64,000 nt of DNA from Paraperibacillus marinus (GCF_046237605.1 NZ_CP143542.1:2728001-2792000); one strand, 5' to 3'; shown: positions 7,481 to 16,215, counted from the stretch's first letter. Notes: generated by a model from the letters alone, not told the origin. Translations and numbers: made by a program.

Positions 7481-8458
7481 TTATTCTTTCTTGAAATCTA
7501 TAGTGCTGCGAACTGTATCGATCGGTCTGACAAGCGATTCAATCTGCTCCCGCTTGGATTCCAGAAACGGCGGCAGAGAAAGTTTTTCCCCAAGCGTTTC
7601 ATATGGTTCATCGCCCATGAAGCCCGGTCCGTCCGTTGCGAATTCAAACAGGATCTGGGGTGCCACCCGCGTATAAAGCGACTGGAAGAAGAATCTGTCC
7701 ACAAAACCGGAGGTCTGGAATCCGAATCCTTCCATGCGTCCGATCCATTCTTCAAGAACTGAACGGTCTTCTACCCGGAATGCCGCATGGTGGACGGTGC
7801 CAAACCCCTGGCGGGCATCAGGAAGGACTGAGTTATGCTCCACAATGACGGAAGCCCCGTTTCCGCCTTTTCCTGCTTCAAACAGGTGGAAAGCTCCTTC
7901 TTTTTTTAATTCTTTAAACAACAATGCCTTCTCTAGGACTTCTTTAAAGAAATCGAAATTTGCCACCCTGACAAAGACTGGTCCAAGCCCGGTTATTGCA
8001 TACTGAAGAGGTACTGGCCCTTTCTGCCACGGTGTGCCGGATTCCACTCCTTTATCCGCTTCGTCTGAAATGAGTTGATATTTTTGATCATCGAAATCAA
8101 CGAAAGACAATGTTTTTGTTCCGAACTGCTCCTTGATTCCCTCGTGCTTCACTTCTAAGCGGTCAAATCTTTCAACCCAGTAACCCAGGGCTGCATCACT
8201 CGGGACCCGGAAGGATGTTTTGGAAATTTCATTAGTACCATGTACTCCTTTTGGAATGCCCGGAAAATCAAAGAACGTCATATCCGTGCCGGGGCTGCCG
8301 GTATCGTCCGCAAAGAAGAGATGGTATGTCTGAATGTCATCCTGATTTACCGTTTTCTTTACCAGCCGCATGCCAAGGACATAGGTAAAAAACTCGTAAT
8401 TTTTTTCAGCGCTGCTGGTAATGGCTGTGACATGATGAACTCCTTTTAACTCGTTCAT
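7481..8458 (-). CDS. Ring-cleaving dioxygenase of the MhqA/MhqE/MhqO type (VOC superfamily)
   Basis: A 325-residue protein with two vicinal-oxygen-chelate halves. The first begins GVHHVTAITSS near residue 5 and the second is near QYAITGLGPVFVRV (about residue 165), each with a candidate metal-binding His. It matches the Bacillus hydroquinone-specific dioxygenases induced by quinones and diamide and repressed by the MarR-type regulator MhqR. The start has AGGAGGG 9 bases upstream. An Mhq-like palindrome lies about 95 bases upstream of the start. Which of the three MhqA/E/O paralogues it corresponds to cannot be decided here. Its own terminator follows. Confidence 0.85.
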   Translation of the reverse strand: MNELKGVHHVTAITSSAEKNYEFFTYVLGMRLVKKTVNQDDIQTYHLFFADDTGSPGTDMTFFDFPGIPKGVHGTNEISKTSFRVPSDAALGYWVERFDRLEVKHEGIKEQFGTKTLSFVDFDDQKYQLISDEADKGVESGTPWQKGPVPLQYAITGLGPVFVRVANFDFFKEVLEKALLFKELKKEGAFHLFEAGKGGNGASVIVEHNSVLPDARQGFGTVHHAAFRVEDRSVLEEWIGRMEGFGFQTSGFVDRFFFQSLYTRVAPQILFEFATDGPGFMGDEPYETLGEKLSLPPFLESKREQIESLVRPIDTVRSTIDFKKE

Positions 8459-8551
8459 TTGTAATTCCCTCCTGATATTATTAATAGTGTCATTTTATCT
8501 ATTTCCCTCTGATTGCTAAGTGAACCAACTTAATTTATCTCAAAATAAAAC

Positions 8552-8567
8552 ATCTTTAATTAAAGAT
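8552..8567. promoter_or_regulatory. Candidate MhqR operator
   Basis: The 16-bp perfect palindrome ATCTTTAATTAAAGAT lies in the divergent spacer between the dioxygenase and RpiR genes. Its outer ATCT...AGAT arms match the Mhq box I recall (tATCTcgaAtTCgAGATa). It is about 95 bases upstream of the dioxygenase start codon. Function is inferred from this resemblance and the gene family. Confidence 0.55.
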
Positions 8568-8620
8568 AATATACATCAAGGACTTTGTCAAATATTCTTC
8601 GCGGTTCTTATGGAGCGGTA

Positions 8621-8629
8621 TGGTACAAT
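8621..8629 (+). promoter_or_regulatory. Extended -10 promoter for the RpiR gene
   Basis: TGGTACAAT fits an extended -10 (TGnTATAAT) 35 bases before the RpiR start codon; no good -35 is seen at 17 bases. Confidence 0.45.
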
Positions 8630-8663
8630 TATAGAATATTTCGATATTTAGAGGTGACATGTT

Positions 8664-9440
8664 ATGAACGGTTTAATTTTTGATATCCCCGCGGAAAAGT
8701 ATCAGACTCTCAGTGAAGCTGAACGGTTCTTGCTTGACTATCTTGTCAAAAATATTGAACAAATCCCTAATATGTCCATTGTTAAGCTGAGCGAGGAAGC
8801 AAGTGTCTCCACTGCCACCATTGTCAGGATGATGAAAAAAATCGGTCATGCGGGATATACTTCATTTAAATACAGCATCAAAGATCAATTAACATCACAA
8901 CAGGATATTGATGTACTGGATGAGATTGATGACAGAATCAAACAGGCGATCAAAAAAAATGAACTTGAAGTATTGAATACCATCAAAATGTTGAACAGCG
9001 GCAACATAGAGGATGCGATTCAAAAAATACATAATGCTGAGAAAATATTCGTTTTTGCCCGCGGATTTTCAGAAATGATTGGAACTGAAATCACGACAAA
9101 GCTGCAGCTGCTGGAAAAGAATTGTGAATTGCATACCGATCCCAATATCATCCGCGTGATTTCAAGGAAATTAAAACCGGATGAGCTGGCTATTTTTATA
9201 TCCCTTAATGGTGAGACGGAAGAACTTGTAGAGGCCTGCAAGAATTTTAAAATCAATCATATCAGCACCATTACCCTTACCGCCGGCATTGATTCCTCAT
9301 TAGCCAGACTCTCTGAAATCACTCTCTTCGGCTATAAGAGCTCCCATTCCTTTTTCCCGGATTATGAAGTCAGGTCCCGCCTGCCCCTTCAGGTTTTATC
9401 CCGGATCATTCTGGATGCTTATGTAATCCGGATGATATGA
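8664..9440 (+). CDS. RpiR/MurR-family transcriptional regulator with SIS domain
   Basis: A 258-residue regulator. The N-terminal RpiR helix-turn-helix (NMSIVKLSEEASVSTATIVRMMKKIG, residues about 37-62) is followed by a sugar-isomerase (SIS) domain from residue 110 (KIFVFARGFSEMIG), which senses phosphosugars in this family. AGGTGA precedes the ATG. It is convergent with the PTS/kinase/aldolase operon at 9589-13352 and its likely controller. In Bacillus licheniformis, as I recall, a comparable RpiR (MurR) gene sits with a tagatose PTS-kinase-aldolase cluster. Effector and mode of action are inferred only. Confidence 0.88.
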   Translation: MNGLIFDIPAEKYQTLSEAERFLLDYLVKNIEQIPNMSIVKLSEEASVSTATIVRMMKKIGHAGYTSFKYSIKDQLTSQQDIDVLDEIDDRIKQAIKKNELEVLNTIKMLNSGNIEDAIQKIHNAEKIFVFARGFSEMIGTEITTKLQLLEKNCELHTDPNIIRVISRKLKPDELAIFISLNGETEELVEACKNFKINHISTITLTAGIDSSLARLSEITLFGYKSSHSFFPDYEVRSRLPLQVLSRIILDAYVIRMI

Positions 9441-9547
9441 AGGATCATTTAATTCCTGGCTATCCAGATGAATTTTTCCCGTTCTCTCCTATCCTTCTTT
9501 ATCAGCCATGTCTATCGGATGCGCCCATTAAATGCATCAATAGAAAA

Positions 9548-9585
9548 GCAAAAAACACATGATCCAAGGGTTCACGTGTTTTTGC
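9548..9585. terminator. Bidirectional terminator between the RpiR and aldolase genes
   Basis: The arms GCAAAAAACACATG and CACGTGTTTTTGC form a long stem with one bulge and one mismatch, A-rich on the left and T-rich on the right. They end the two convergent transcripts. Confidence 0.75.
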
Positions 9586-9588
9586 ATT

Positions 9589-10461
9589 TCAATATCTATT
9601 TTCACTCATGCACATCTTGATTTTTTCAATGACAACCTTCTTCATTGCTTCCTTAGCTGGTGCCATGTATTTCCTAGGGTCGTTCGCATCGGGATGGTCT
9701 GTCAAGTAATCCCTGAGAGCCTGGGAAAATGGTATTTTCAATTCCGTGGCAATGTTTACCTTGCAGCAGCCAAGGTCAATGGCACGCCGCACATCTCCTG
9801 TGCTTATACCGGATGCCCCGTGCAGGACAAGAGGCACATCCACCGTTTTTTGGATTTCAGAAAGCCGGTCAAAGTCAAGCTTAGGCTCTGATTTGTACAG
9901 ACCATGCGCTGTTCCGATGGCAACCGCAAGAGAATCAACTCCTGTACGCTTTACAAATTCATTGGCGGCTTTTGGGTCCGTATAAAAGGAATCCGCTTCG
10001 TCTACCACAAGATCATCTTCCTGCCCCCCAAGACGGCCAAGCTCAGCCTCTACAGTTGCCCCATGGGAGTGGGCATACTCTGCTACTTCTTTTACAATTC
10101 TGATATTTTCCTCAAAGCTGTGGTGGGAAGCATCAATCATAACCGATTTAGTGCCTAAATCAACTGAGGCTTTGATATCTTCCAATGTTTCATGATGGTC
10201 CAGATGGAGCGCGATGGGAATGCTGTATTTCTTTGCGGCTGCTTCTGCGATGGCCTGGACATAGTCCCTGCCACCATAGGCGAATGTTCCAGGAGTCCCG
10301 GCCAGAATGACAGGCGATCTCATTTCCGCTGCCGCTTCCACAACCACCTGTATGGTTTCTAAGTTATGGATATTAAAGGCCGGCACTGCATAGCCATCCC
10401 TTCTCGCATTCAAAAGCATTTCTTTCGTATTCACTAAAGCGGTCTCTGTATTAACTGTCAC
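9589..10461 (-). CDS. gatY: Class II ketose-bisphosphate aldolase, GatY/KbaY type (tagatose-1,6-bisphosphate aldolase)
   Basis: A 290-residue zinc aldolase. Zinc and catalytic segments are visible: LHLDHHE near residue 83, EAELGRLGGQEDD near 138, GTAHGLYK near 182 and LHGASG near 213. The pattern VEAELGRLGGQED...DPKAANEFVKRTGVDSLAVAIGTAHG resembles enterobacterial GatY/KbaY more than glycolytic FbaA. It is the last gene of a four-gene operon with a PfkB kinase and a fructose-type PTS. The inferred role is cleavage of a ketohexose bisphosphate (tagatose or fructose) to DHAP and glyceraldehyde-3-phosphate. Substrate stereochemistry cannot be settled by reading. Confidence 0.85.
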   Translation of the reverse strand: MTVNTETALVNTKEMLLNARRDGYAVPAFNIHNLETIQVVVEAAAEMRSPVILAGTPGTFAYGGRDYVQAIAEAAAKKYSIPIALHLDHHETLEDIKASVDLGTKSVMIDASHHSFEENIRIVKEVAEYAHSHGATVEAELGRLGGQEDDLVVDEADSFYTDPKAANEFVKRTGVDSLAVAIGTAHGLYKSEPKLDFDRLSEIQKTVDVPLVLHGASGISTGDVRRAIDLGCCKVNIATELKIPFSQALRDYLTDHPDANDPRKYMAPAKEAMKKVVIEKIKMCMSENRY

Positions 10462-10485
10462 ATTGTTCCCTCCTTCTTTTCCAGG

Positions 10486-10944
10486 TTATTGACTGACAGC
10501 GGCTTTGCCCAGCACTTCAACGATTCCAGCTTGGTCCGCAGCCCCCCGCAGGTCCCGCCTCACTTCTGCATGAATCAGGAGCCTTGAAATATGAGATAAC
10601 AAAGTTAAATGGGTGGTCCCTTTTTCCTCTTCCGGGATAAGCAGTGAAATAATGAAGCTGACAGGCTCTCCGTCCAGGGACTGCCACTCGATTCCTTCTG
10701 TTGTCCTGATGACAATCACGGCCGGCTCTTTAACAGCCGCCGATTTTGTATGGGGAATGGCGAAGCCTTCCAGGAAACCGGTTGTCCCTTCCTTCTCCCG
10801 CTCCTTTAACCCGGCCGCCACGTCTTCAGGTGATTCAGTGATTCCATTTTCAAAAGCAATTCCGGCAATTCGCTTAAATGCTTCCTGCTGATCATTTATC
10901 TTCTCATCCACACGGATCGTATCCAGTGTAAATAGACTGTTCAT
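10486..10944 (-). CDS. PTS fructose-family EIIA component
   Basis: A 152-residue PTS_IIA_2 (mannitol/fructose) domain. The phosphorylated histidine lies in EGFAIPHTKSAAV near residue 66. It starts about 30 bases after the EIIBC stop and receives phosphate from HPr for transfer to the EIIB cysteine. A stand-alone EIIA matches EIIBC lacking its own A domain. No GlnR/PRD regulatory domains are attached. Confidence 0.9.
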   Translation of the reverse strand: MNSLFTLDTIRVDEKINDQQEAFKRIAGIAFENGITESPEDVAAGLKEREKEGTTGFLEGFAIPHTKSAAVKEPAVIVIRTTEGIEWQSLDGEPVSFIISLLIPEEEKGTTHLTLLSHISRLLIHAEVRRDLRGAADQAGIVEVLGKAAVSQ

Positions 10945-10974
10945 GTCATAACCCCTCCTGTGTGTGTTTTCAGA

Positions 10975-12399
10975 TCATGCGCTTAATTTCGGATCATGGG
11001 CTTCATCACTCTTGGTTATGCTTGATTTCCTTGATAGACCGTATAAAAAAGCTCCGGCAAGCGATCCTGCCAGAATGGCGGTCACCCATTTAACCGCTCC
11101 GGTTACAACCGGCAGAACCAGGAACCCTCCATGAGGCGCCGGCACTTCCACTCCGAACAAATAGGTCAGGATGGCCGAGATCGATGAGGCCGCCATCAAA
11201 ATGGGAATGACCACAAGCGGATTCTTGGCTGCGAAGGGAATGGCTCCCTCTGTGATGTGCGTCGAACCAAGGATGAAATTGACAAGGCCTGCATTCCTTT
11301 CTGACTGGTTGAAACGATTCTTAAAGAAGAGCGTTGCGAACGCAATGACTAGCGGCGGGGTGATGCAGGCAGCTGAAACACCAGCCATGAAAAACATATT
11401 GCCTTCCGCCAGAAGGGCCGTTCCCGTGACATAGGCAGCCTTGTTGATCGGTCCGCCCATGTCAAATGCGCTCATGCAGCCGACAATCAGCCCAAGCAGT
11501 ACGGGATTTGCTCCCTGGAAGTCAGCCAGGAAAGACTTCATTCCTTCATTGATTGCTGTCATGGGTTCAACAAAAAACATCATGAGGACGCCCGTTATGA
11601 GTATGCCAAGAACAGGGTAGAGGAAGATGGCTTTCAAGCCTTCAAGAGACTGTGGAATGCCCTTTAACAATTTTGATAATAAAACAATTGCATAGCCTGC
11701 CAGGAAGCCGGCCGCAATACCCCCAAGGAAACCGGCGCCTCCTGTTGAAGCGATCAAACCGCCGATAAAACCGGCAACAAGTCCCGGGCGCTTTCCGATA
11801 GACTCAGCAATATAGGCAGCGAGGATGGGAACCATCATCTGAAAACCAAATCCACCTATATCCATCAGCATTTTTGCAGCGGGATTATAGGTCTCATGCT
11901 TCGGATCGGCAGAATGGATCCCGAATAGGAAGGAGATCGCAATCAATACGCCGCCTCCCACTACAAATGGGAGCATATGGGAAACTCCATTCATCAGGTG
12001 CTTGTAAATCTGCCGCCCCATTGACGCGCCGGACACTCCATCATCCTCATTGTCAGCACTGTTATTACCGGCAGCCTTTGACGTTTTAGCCCTGCCGTCA
12101 ATGATGGTCTGGATTAATTCCTCTGCATCCCGTATGCCGCGGGCAACCGGGACATCCACTACCGGCTTTCCGGCAAAACGTCCGGCATTCACGTCTTTAT
12201 CGGCAGCAACAATGACTCCATCAGCTTCCTTTATTTCCTGTGCAGTAAGGGCATTTTCAATTCCCACCTGTCCATGAGTTTCCACTTTGATATCCACATT
12301 CAGTTTTCTGGCGGCAATCTTAAGTGCTTCTGCAGCCATGAATGTGTGCGCAATTCCGGTAGGACAGCCAGTGGCGGCAACGATTTTTATTCTTTTCAT
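10975..12399 (-). CDS. PTS fructose-family EIIBC permease
   Basis: A 474-residue membrane protein. Residues 1-100 are an EIIB domain with the active-site cysteine in AATGCPTGIAHTFMAAEAL (C12). A linker rich in Asn/Asp follows, then an EIIC domain from about residue 130 with 8-10 hydrophobic segments and the conserved GSTHITEGAIPFAAKNP near residue 375. It imports a ketohexose with concomitant phosphorylation, probably at O1 as fructose-family permeases do. The ATG overlaps the kinase stop by 4 bases (ATGA), indicating translational coupling. Confidence 0.93.
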   Translation of the reverse strand: MKRIKIVAATGCPTGIAHTFMAAEALKIAARKLNVDIKVETHGQVGIENALTAQEIKEADGVIVAADKDVNAGRFAGKPVVDVPVARGIRDAEELIQTIIDGRAKTSKAAGNNSADNEDDGVSGASMGRQIYKHLMNGVSHMLPFVVGGGVLIAISFLFGIHSADPKHETYNPAAKMLMDIGGFGFQMMVPILAAYIAESIGKRPGLVAGFIGGLIASTGGAGFLGGIAAGFLAGYAIVLLSKLLKGIPQSLEGLKAIFLYPVLGILITGVLMMFFVEPMTAINEGMKSFLADFQGANPVLLGLIVGCMSAFDMGGPINKAAYVTGTALLAEGNMFFMAGVSAACITPPLVIAFATLFFKNRFNQSERNAGLVNFILGSTHITEGAIPFAAKNPLVVIPILMAASSISAILTYLFGVEVPAPHGGFLVLPVVTGAVKWVTAILAGSLAGAFLYGLSRKSSITKSDEAHDPKLSA

Positions 12400-13352
12400 A
12401 TCGAACGAGCCTCCTTGTAAAATGGATGATCCAGCCTGTGGACCTCAATATGTTTCTTAAGCCGCTCTGCTTCGTCCAGGCTCCCGAGCCCCATTGAAAA
12501 GGCGGTGGCAGCCCCGGCAGCTGAGGCGTATTTTAGGGCTTCCGGCAAGCCTGCCCCCTGTTTCAGCCGTCCGATGAAAGAAGCAAGCAATGCATCCCCT
12601 GCACATGCCGTGTTCATAACATCACCGGCCGGAGCCGTGACACTATAGATTTCCTCTTTTGTTATAAAGAGCGAACCTTTGCTGCCAAAAGAAACAAGCA
12701 CCCTTTCTGCACCTTTTTCAATCATTTCCTGAGCTAGTCCCGCTGCTTCCTCCTTGGATACAGAAGGCCGGTTAAAAAACGAAGCCAGTTCTTCATCATT
12801 TGGCTTGATCAGATAAGGAGAGAAGCTCAGGCAGTCCAAGAGCCTGTTTGAGCTGATGTCGAGCACCAGCTTCAGCTTGCGGTGTTTAGATATTTCGGCA
12901 ATCGCTACATATATATCATCATTTATCCCGCTTGGCAGGCTGCCTGAGACGAACAGGAAGCTTCCTTTGGGGATGGATGAAATCTTTCCGAGCAATTCTT
13001 CCGCTTCAGCCGGCGAAATAACAGGGCCTTTATTGACCACTTTGAACTCCTTCTCCCCTGCCCTGATAAAATTGTTGATTCGGGTGATTCCATTTATTTT
13101 TATGAAATCCGTTTCTACGCCTGTTTTCACAAGTTCCTGCTCGATGAACTCCCCTGTGAAACCGCCAAGGAACCCCAGTGCAGTGTTGTGGATACCCATC
13201 CTTTCCAAAATGATAGAAACATTGATCGTTTTGCCATTGGGCTGATAATCTTCCATGTTTGTGCGGTTTACCACATCAGGTTTCAATGCGTCCACTTCCA
13301 TGAACAAATCTACTGCCGGATTCAGAGTGCATGTATAGAAAATAAGAGCCAC
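12396..13352 (-). CDS. PfkB-family hexose-phosphate kinase (1-phosphofructokinase / tagatose-phosphate kinase type)
   Basis: A 318-residue ribokinase-fold kinase: N-terminal TLNPAVDLFMEV, the NGKTINVSIILERMG substrate loop, and a C-terminal ATP/anion-hole motif TACAGDALLASF. Cys replaces the usual Gly in GAGD, while the catalytic Asp is retained. It is first gene of the operon and would phosphorylate the ketohexose phosphate made by the PTS. The start is uncertain. GTG 13352 abuts its own GAGGGG, whereas an in-frame ATT at 13343 lies 5 bases after AGGGGGTGG and gives the family-typical beginning MIFYTCTLNP. Confidence 0.85.
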   Translation of the reverse strand: MALIFYTCTLNPAVDLFMEVDALKPDVVNRTNMEDYQPNGKTINVSIILERMGIHNTALGFLGGFTGEFIEQELVKTGVETDFIKINGITRINNFIRAGEKEFKVVNKGPVISPAEAEELLGKISSIPKGSFLFVSGSLPSGINDDIYVAIAEISKHRKLKLVLDISSNRLLDCLSFSPYLIKPNDEELASFFNRPSVSKEEAAGLAQEMIEKGAERVLVSFGSKGSLFITKEEIYSVTAPAGDVMNTACAGDALLASFIGRLKQGAGLPEALKYASAAGAATAFSMGLGSLDEAERLKKHIEVHRLDHPFYKEARSI

Positions 13353-13394
13353 CCCCTCTTGATGAGTTTTGTTTGTTTTTTGATATACTCATTA

Positions 13395-13422
13395 TGGCAT
13401 GCGCTTTCATGAAAATGTTTTC
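13395..13422 (-). promoter_or_regulatory. Candidate CcpA cre site and adjacent palindrome upstream of the PTS operon
   Basis: Read on the minus strand, ATGAAAGCGCATGCCA (13395-13410) matches the cre consensus WTGNAANCGNWNNCW except for its final base. Immediately upstream is a 12-bp palindrome GAAAACATTTTC (13411-13422) that could be the RpiR operator. Both lie about 45-70 bases before the kinase start, which fits catabolite repression plus specific control. The core promoter itself is not clear. Confidence 0.5.
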
Positions 13423-13491
13423 GTAATATGTAAAGGTTTTCACCCTAAAGAAATTTATACTGTTATATATATGGGTTAAGGAGGAATGAAC

Positions 13492-14339
13492 ATGAAGTTG
13501 ATAGCGATCGATCTTGATGGCACTCTTTTATCCGGGGATGGGAGAATTTCTCGGGAAAATGCCGCGGCTGTGCGGGAAGCACAGGAAAAAGGCCATATTC
13601 CGGCCATTTCTTCAGGAAGATCTCTCCATGATACACGCACATTCTTGGATCAGCCGGCCTTACATGCCCGGTGATGTGCGGCAACGGAGCCATCATACAT
13701 GTTAAAGGGAAACTGCTGCACAACCTGAAACTTACCTCTGAACAAGTCGGGAAGATTCTTGAAATACTTGCTGGCCTGGAGTTATATGCCGAACTTTATA
13801 CAAATGAGGGAATAAGAGCGGCTGACACCGGCCGGACACTTCTTCAAGGAGAAATAGATCGATTAACAGAGGAAATTCCTGACTTCCCGGAAGAATGGGC
13901 TGCCCGTATGCTTGAAATTCAATACGAACAGCATGGATTTGAAAAAGTGGAAAATTTGTCAGACCCGGCGCATCATTATGAAGTGTATAAAATATTTGTA
14001 TTCTCGTTCAATCAGGAAAAATTAAGAAAGCTTAATGAGGCGCTGTCACTGCGGACCGATATTTCCCTCACCACTTCCGGCTGGACTAAGCTTGAAATCG
14101 CCCATCCACACGCATCAAAAGGAAAGGCACTTGAAATGCTGGCCGGCGAACTCGGAATTCCCCTCACCGACTCAGCTGCCATTGGAGACCAATTAAACGA
14201 TCTCTCCATGTTCGAAAAAGCGGGCATGAGTATAGCGATGGGAAACGCAGAAGAGTCTGTGAAAAAACAGAGTTCTCATATAACCTTGAACTGTGAGGAA
14301 GATGGAGTGGCTTATGCTTTGAGGAATTTTATTTTGTAG
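13492..14339 (+). pseudogene. Cof-type HAD phosphatase, frameshifted near 13654 (YwtE-like)
   Basis: ATG 13492 follows AAGGAGG by 7 bases. The first frame carries HAD motif I (IAIDLDGTLL) and stops at 13674 after 61 residues. A second frame from about 13655 continues GLTCPVMCGNGAIIHVKGK and carries the motif III lysine region and motif IV (AIGDQLNDLSMFEKAGMSIAMGNA), ending at 14339. Adding one base after GATCAG at about 13653 restores a contiguous product of about 282 residues, similar in size and layout to B. subtilis YwtE. It is either a recent inactivating deletion or a sequencing error. The downstream half has no obvious ribosome-binding site for separate translation. Confidence 0.85.
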
Positions 14340-14541
14340 GCTATGTTAAAGGTAAAGGTTGATTTATAGTGAATTGGTATGGTGATACGCACCCTACATC
14401 TGATTAAATTAAATTTACCTCAACTGGATATTTATGTTAAAATAAGAATGAGTTTGTGAAGGGTTACACTTAAACTAACGAGCAGATTAGCACAAATATA
14501 AGAATATATGGTTTATTAAATATAAATGCACGAGGTGAAAA

Positions 14542-14853
14542 ATGGATAAATCTAATGTTGGATATACGGTTTTTAAATCAACAGGAGTAAATCACGAATT
14601 TCCTATTATAGACTTAGTGAACCAACTAGTAGTTGGTACGGTTACATACAAAGAAAACACATATATGACCGTTTTTGTTGATTTAAAAGCAAATACTGTA
14701 CAAGTCCAAGGAGACGTTAGTGATTTGGGAGACTTAAGTATGGATAGAGATTCTTATATAGATATGTTCAAACATCAGGCTAAATTTTTTATCGATAACA
14801 ATATTTCAGATTCCAAAGAGTATTATGATGAATTAATAAATAGTCAATCATAA
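14542..14853 (+). CDS. Small hypothetical protein beside the IS element
   Basis: 103 residues, not recognised. GAGGTG lies 7 bases before the ATG. The protein is acidic and soluble, with beta-strand-like segments (VVGTVTYKENTYMTVFVDLKANTVQVQGDV) followed by a helical, Asp-rich C-terminus. No signal peptide, membrane segment or cysteine is seen. Codon use is visibly more AT-rich than in neighbouring backbone genes, and the gene ends about 60 bases before the left end of the IS1595-type element. Together with the broken HAD gene this suggests acquired DNA. No function is proposed. Confidence 0.6.
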   Translation: MDKSNVGYTVFKSTGVNHEFPIIDLVNQLVVGTVTYKENTYMTVFVDLKANTVQVQGDVSDLGDLSMDRDSYIDMFKHQAKFFIDNNISDSKEYYDELINSQS

Positions 14854-14910
14854 CAACTGGTTAGAACAGTCCATTATGGAGTTTAAGATATAACACCCCA
14901 TATGCTTATT

Positions 14911-16085
14911 AAAAGGGGCAGCATTCCTATACTGAACCAAGGTTTGTGAACAAATGTACTTGCTTTAGTATAAAATAGACATCTCAAAATGCAATGAGCT
15001 TGGAGATACATTTCCCAGCTCATTTTTATGTGCACTTTTTATTTAGAATGCACAGTCTCTCAGCCTTAACTTTTCTGCCGTTTCCCATGTTCCATGAACA
15101 CTTGCCAAAATAAGCATTTGTTTTTTCTTGCTTAAATCGCTTTCCATTTTCCTATTGTCTAGGAATTGAAACCACACTAAATAAAGTTGTAAATACTTCG
15201 TAGAGACACCATTAAACCGACTTATCCATTTCTTTAAACGGGAATGGTAATTATTAATATTATTGAGGTGGTAGATGCCTTTCTTTACATATTCTTTCTT
15301 ACTTCCGTTTATGATGACGTGCTCCACATTGTTAGTAGATGTGTAAGATTTGTAAGAATTGTGGGCATCGGAAATAAGCACCATATCATTCCTAAGATGC
15401 GATGTAAGGGTGTCATCAATTTGTTCCATTAGAATTCTACCTGAACCGACCCGTTTTGAAAGGGTTGTTTTGTTGTTTCGGTCTCTAGCTACTAATACAC
15501 AAACTTGTTCATTGGAAATACCTCTTTTGAAAGCGGAACCACCACGTTTTCTAGGTTTACGATGCGGAATAACTCTTCGTCCTTTATGGCTTTCTAAGAA
15601 GTATGTTTCATCTACTTCTACTAGTCCTTCAATTATACCGATACTTTCTTTTGCGAGAGCAGATAACACTTTATGCCTCCAGTAAAAAGTGGTTACGTGA
15701 GTAATGCCAACTTTTTTAGCGGTTTCACGAAGTGATAGACCACTCAACATACACTCTATAAACGGAATCCATTTATCTGCCTTTTTTGAACGATACATAG
15801 GGGAATTGGTCAAATCGCTGGTTAATTTATGGCAGTCTTTGCACTTATAACGTTGGCGACCGTCACGCTTCCCGTAACGAACCACTGATGTACTTCCACA
15901 CTGCCGACAATGAAAACCATGAGAAAACTTTCTCTCTCTCAATTCACTGATTAAAGCTCCTTGTTGTGAGGCAGTCGGCGAGAAATGGCGAGTTAGATAA
16001 TCTAAAATATATTCTTTGTCCTTATCATTCAAGGAAGAAATATTAGCTATTATGTTTCCTTAAAGTCATATGAATTGCCCCTTTT
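14911..16085. mobile_element. IS1595-family insertion sequence, about 1.17 kb
   Basis: Terminal inverted repeats begin AAAAGGGGCA at both ends (14911-14920 and, reversed, 16076-16085). They continue imperfectly for about 20 bases (GCATTCCTAT versus ATTCATAT). The element holds one intact transposase on the minus strand. An 8-bp target duplication expected for this family is not evident, so the boundaries are approximate or the copy has recombined. Confidence 0.75.
15043..16032 (-). CDS. IS1595-family transposase
   Basis: A 329-residue transposase. An N-terminal zinc ribbon has two CxxC pairs (CRQCG near residue 40, CKDC near residue 63). A helix-turn-helix-like segment (LSLRETAKKVGITHVTTFYWRHKVL) is followed by a DDE-type core with Asp in VEVDETYF, Asp in LISDAHNSY and the third position in NNINNYHSRLKKW. 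An Asn in place of Glu is usual for this family. The frame is intact, so the element may be active. No accessory gene is carried. Confidence 0.88.
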   Translation of the reverse strand: MNDKDKEYILDYLTRHFSPTASQQGALISELRERKFSHGFHCRQCGSTSVVRYGKRDGRQRYKCKDCHKLTSDLTNSPMYRSKKADKWIPFIECMLSGLSLRETAKKVGITHVTTFYWRHKVLSALAKESIGIIEGLVEVDETYFLESHKGRRVIPHRKPRKRGGSAFKRGISNEQVCVLVARDRNNKTTLSKRVGSGRILMEQIDDTLTSHLRNDMVLISDAHNSYKSYTSTNNVEHVIINGSKKEYVKKGIYHLNNINNYHSRLKKWISRFNGVSTKYLQLYLVWFQFLDNRKMESDLSKKKQMLILASVHGTWETAEKLRLRDCAF

Positions 16086-16168
16086 GTATATATACATTCA
16101 GGATACTACAAAGGAGAACATTTTCTTCAAAATCAACCAATAACTTTAACACAGCCATTTTGTAAGCA

Positions 16169-16208
16169 AAGAGGGTGTCCAAAAGTTATAAACTTTGGAA
16201 CACCCTCT
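16169..16208 (-). terminator. Terminator after proline dehydrogenase
   Basis: The arms AGAGGGTGT-CC-AAAGTT and AACTTT-GG-AACACCCTCT form a stem of about 18 bp, 8 bases past the stop at 16216, with CTTTGCTT following on the minus strand. The GGGTGTCC-AAAAG sequence also resembles some IS ends, but no second end was found. Confidence 0.75.
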
Positions 16209-16215
16209 TCATCTA

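Noticed and set aside
14903..16093. 8-bp target-site duplication around the IS element
   Set aside because: The 8 bases outside the AAAAGGGG ends do not match on the two sides at any boundary I tried.
16169..16208. Second end of a mobile element (GGGTGTCC-AAAAG)
   Set aside because: It is a complete hairpin directly after a stop codon and works as a terminator; no partner end was found.
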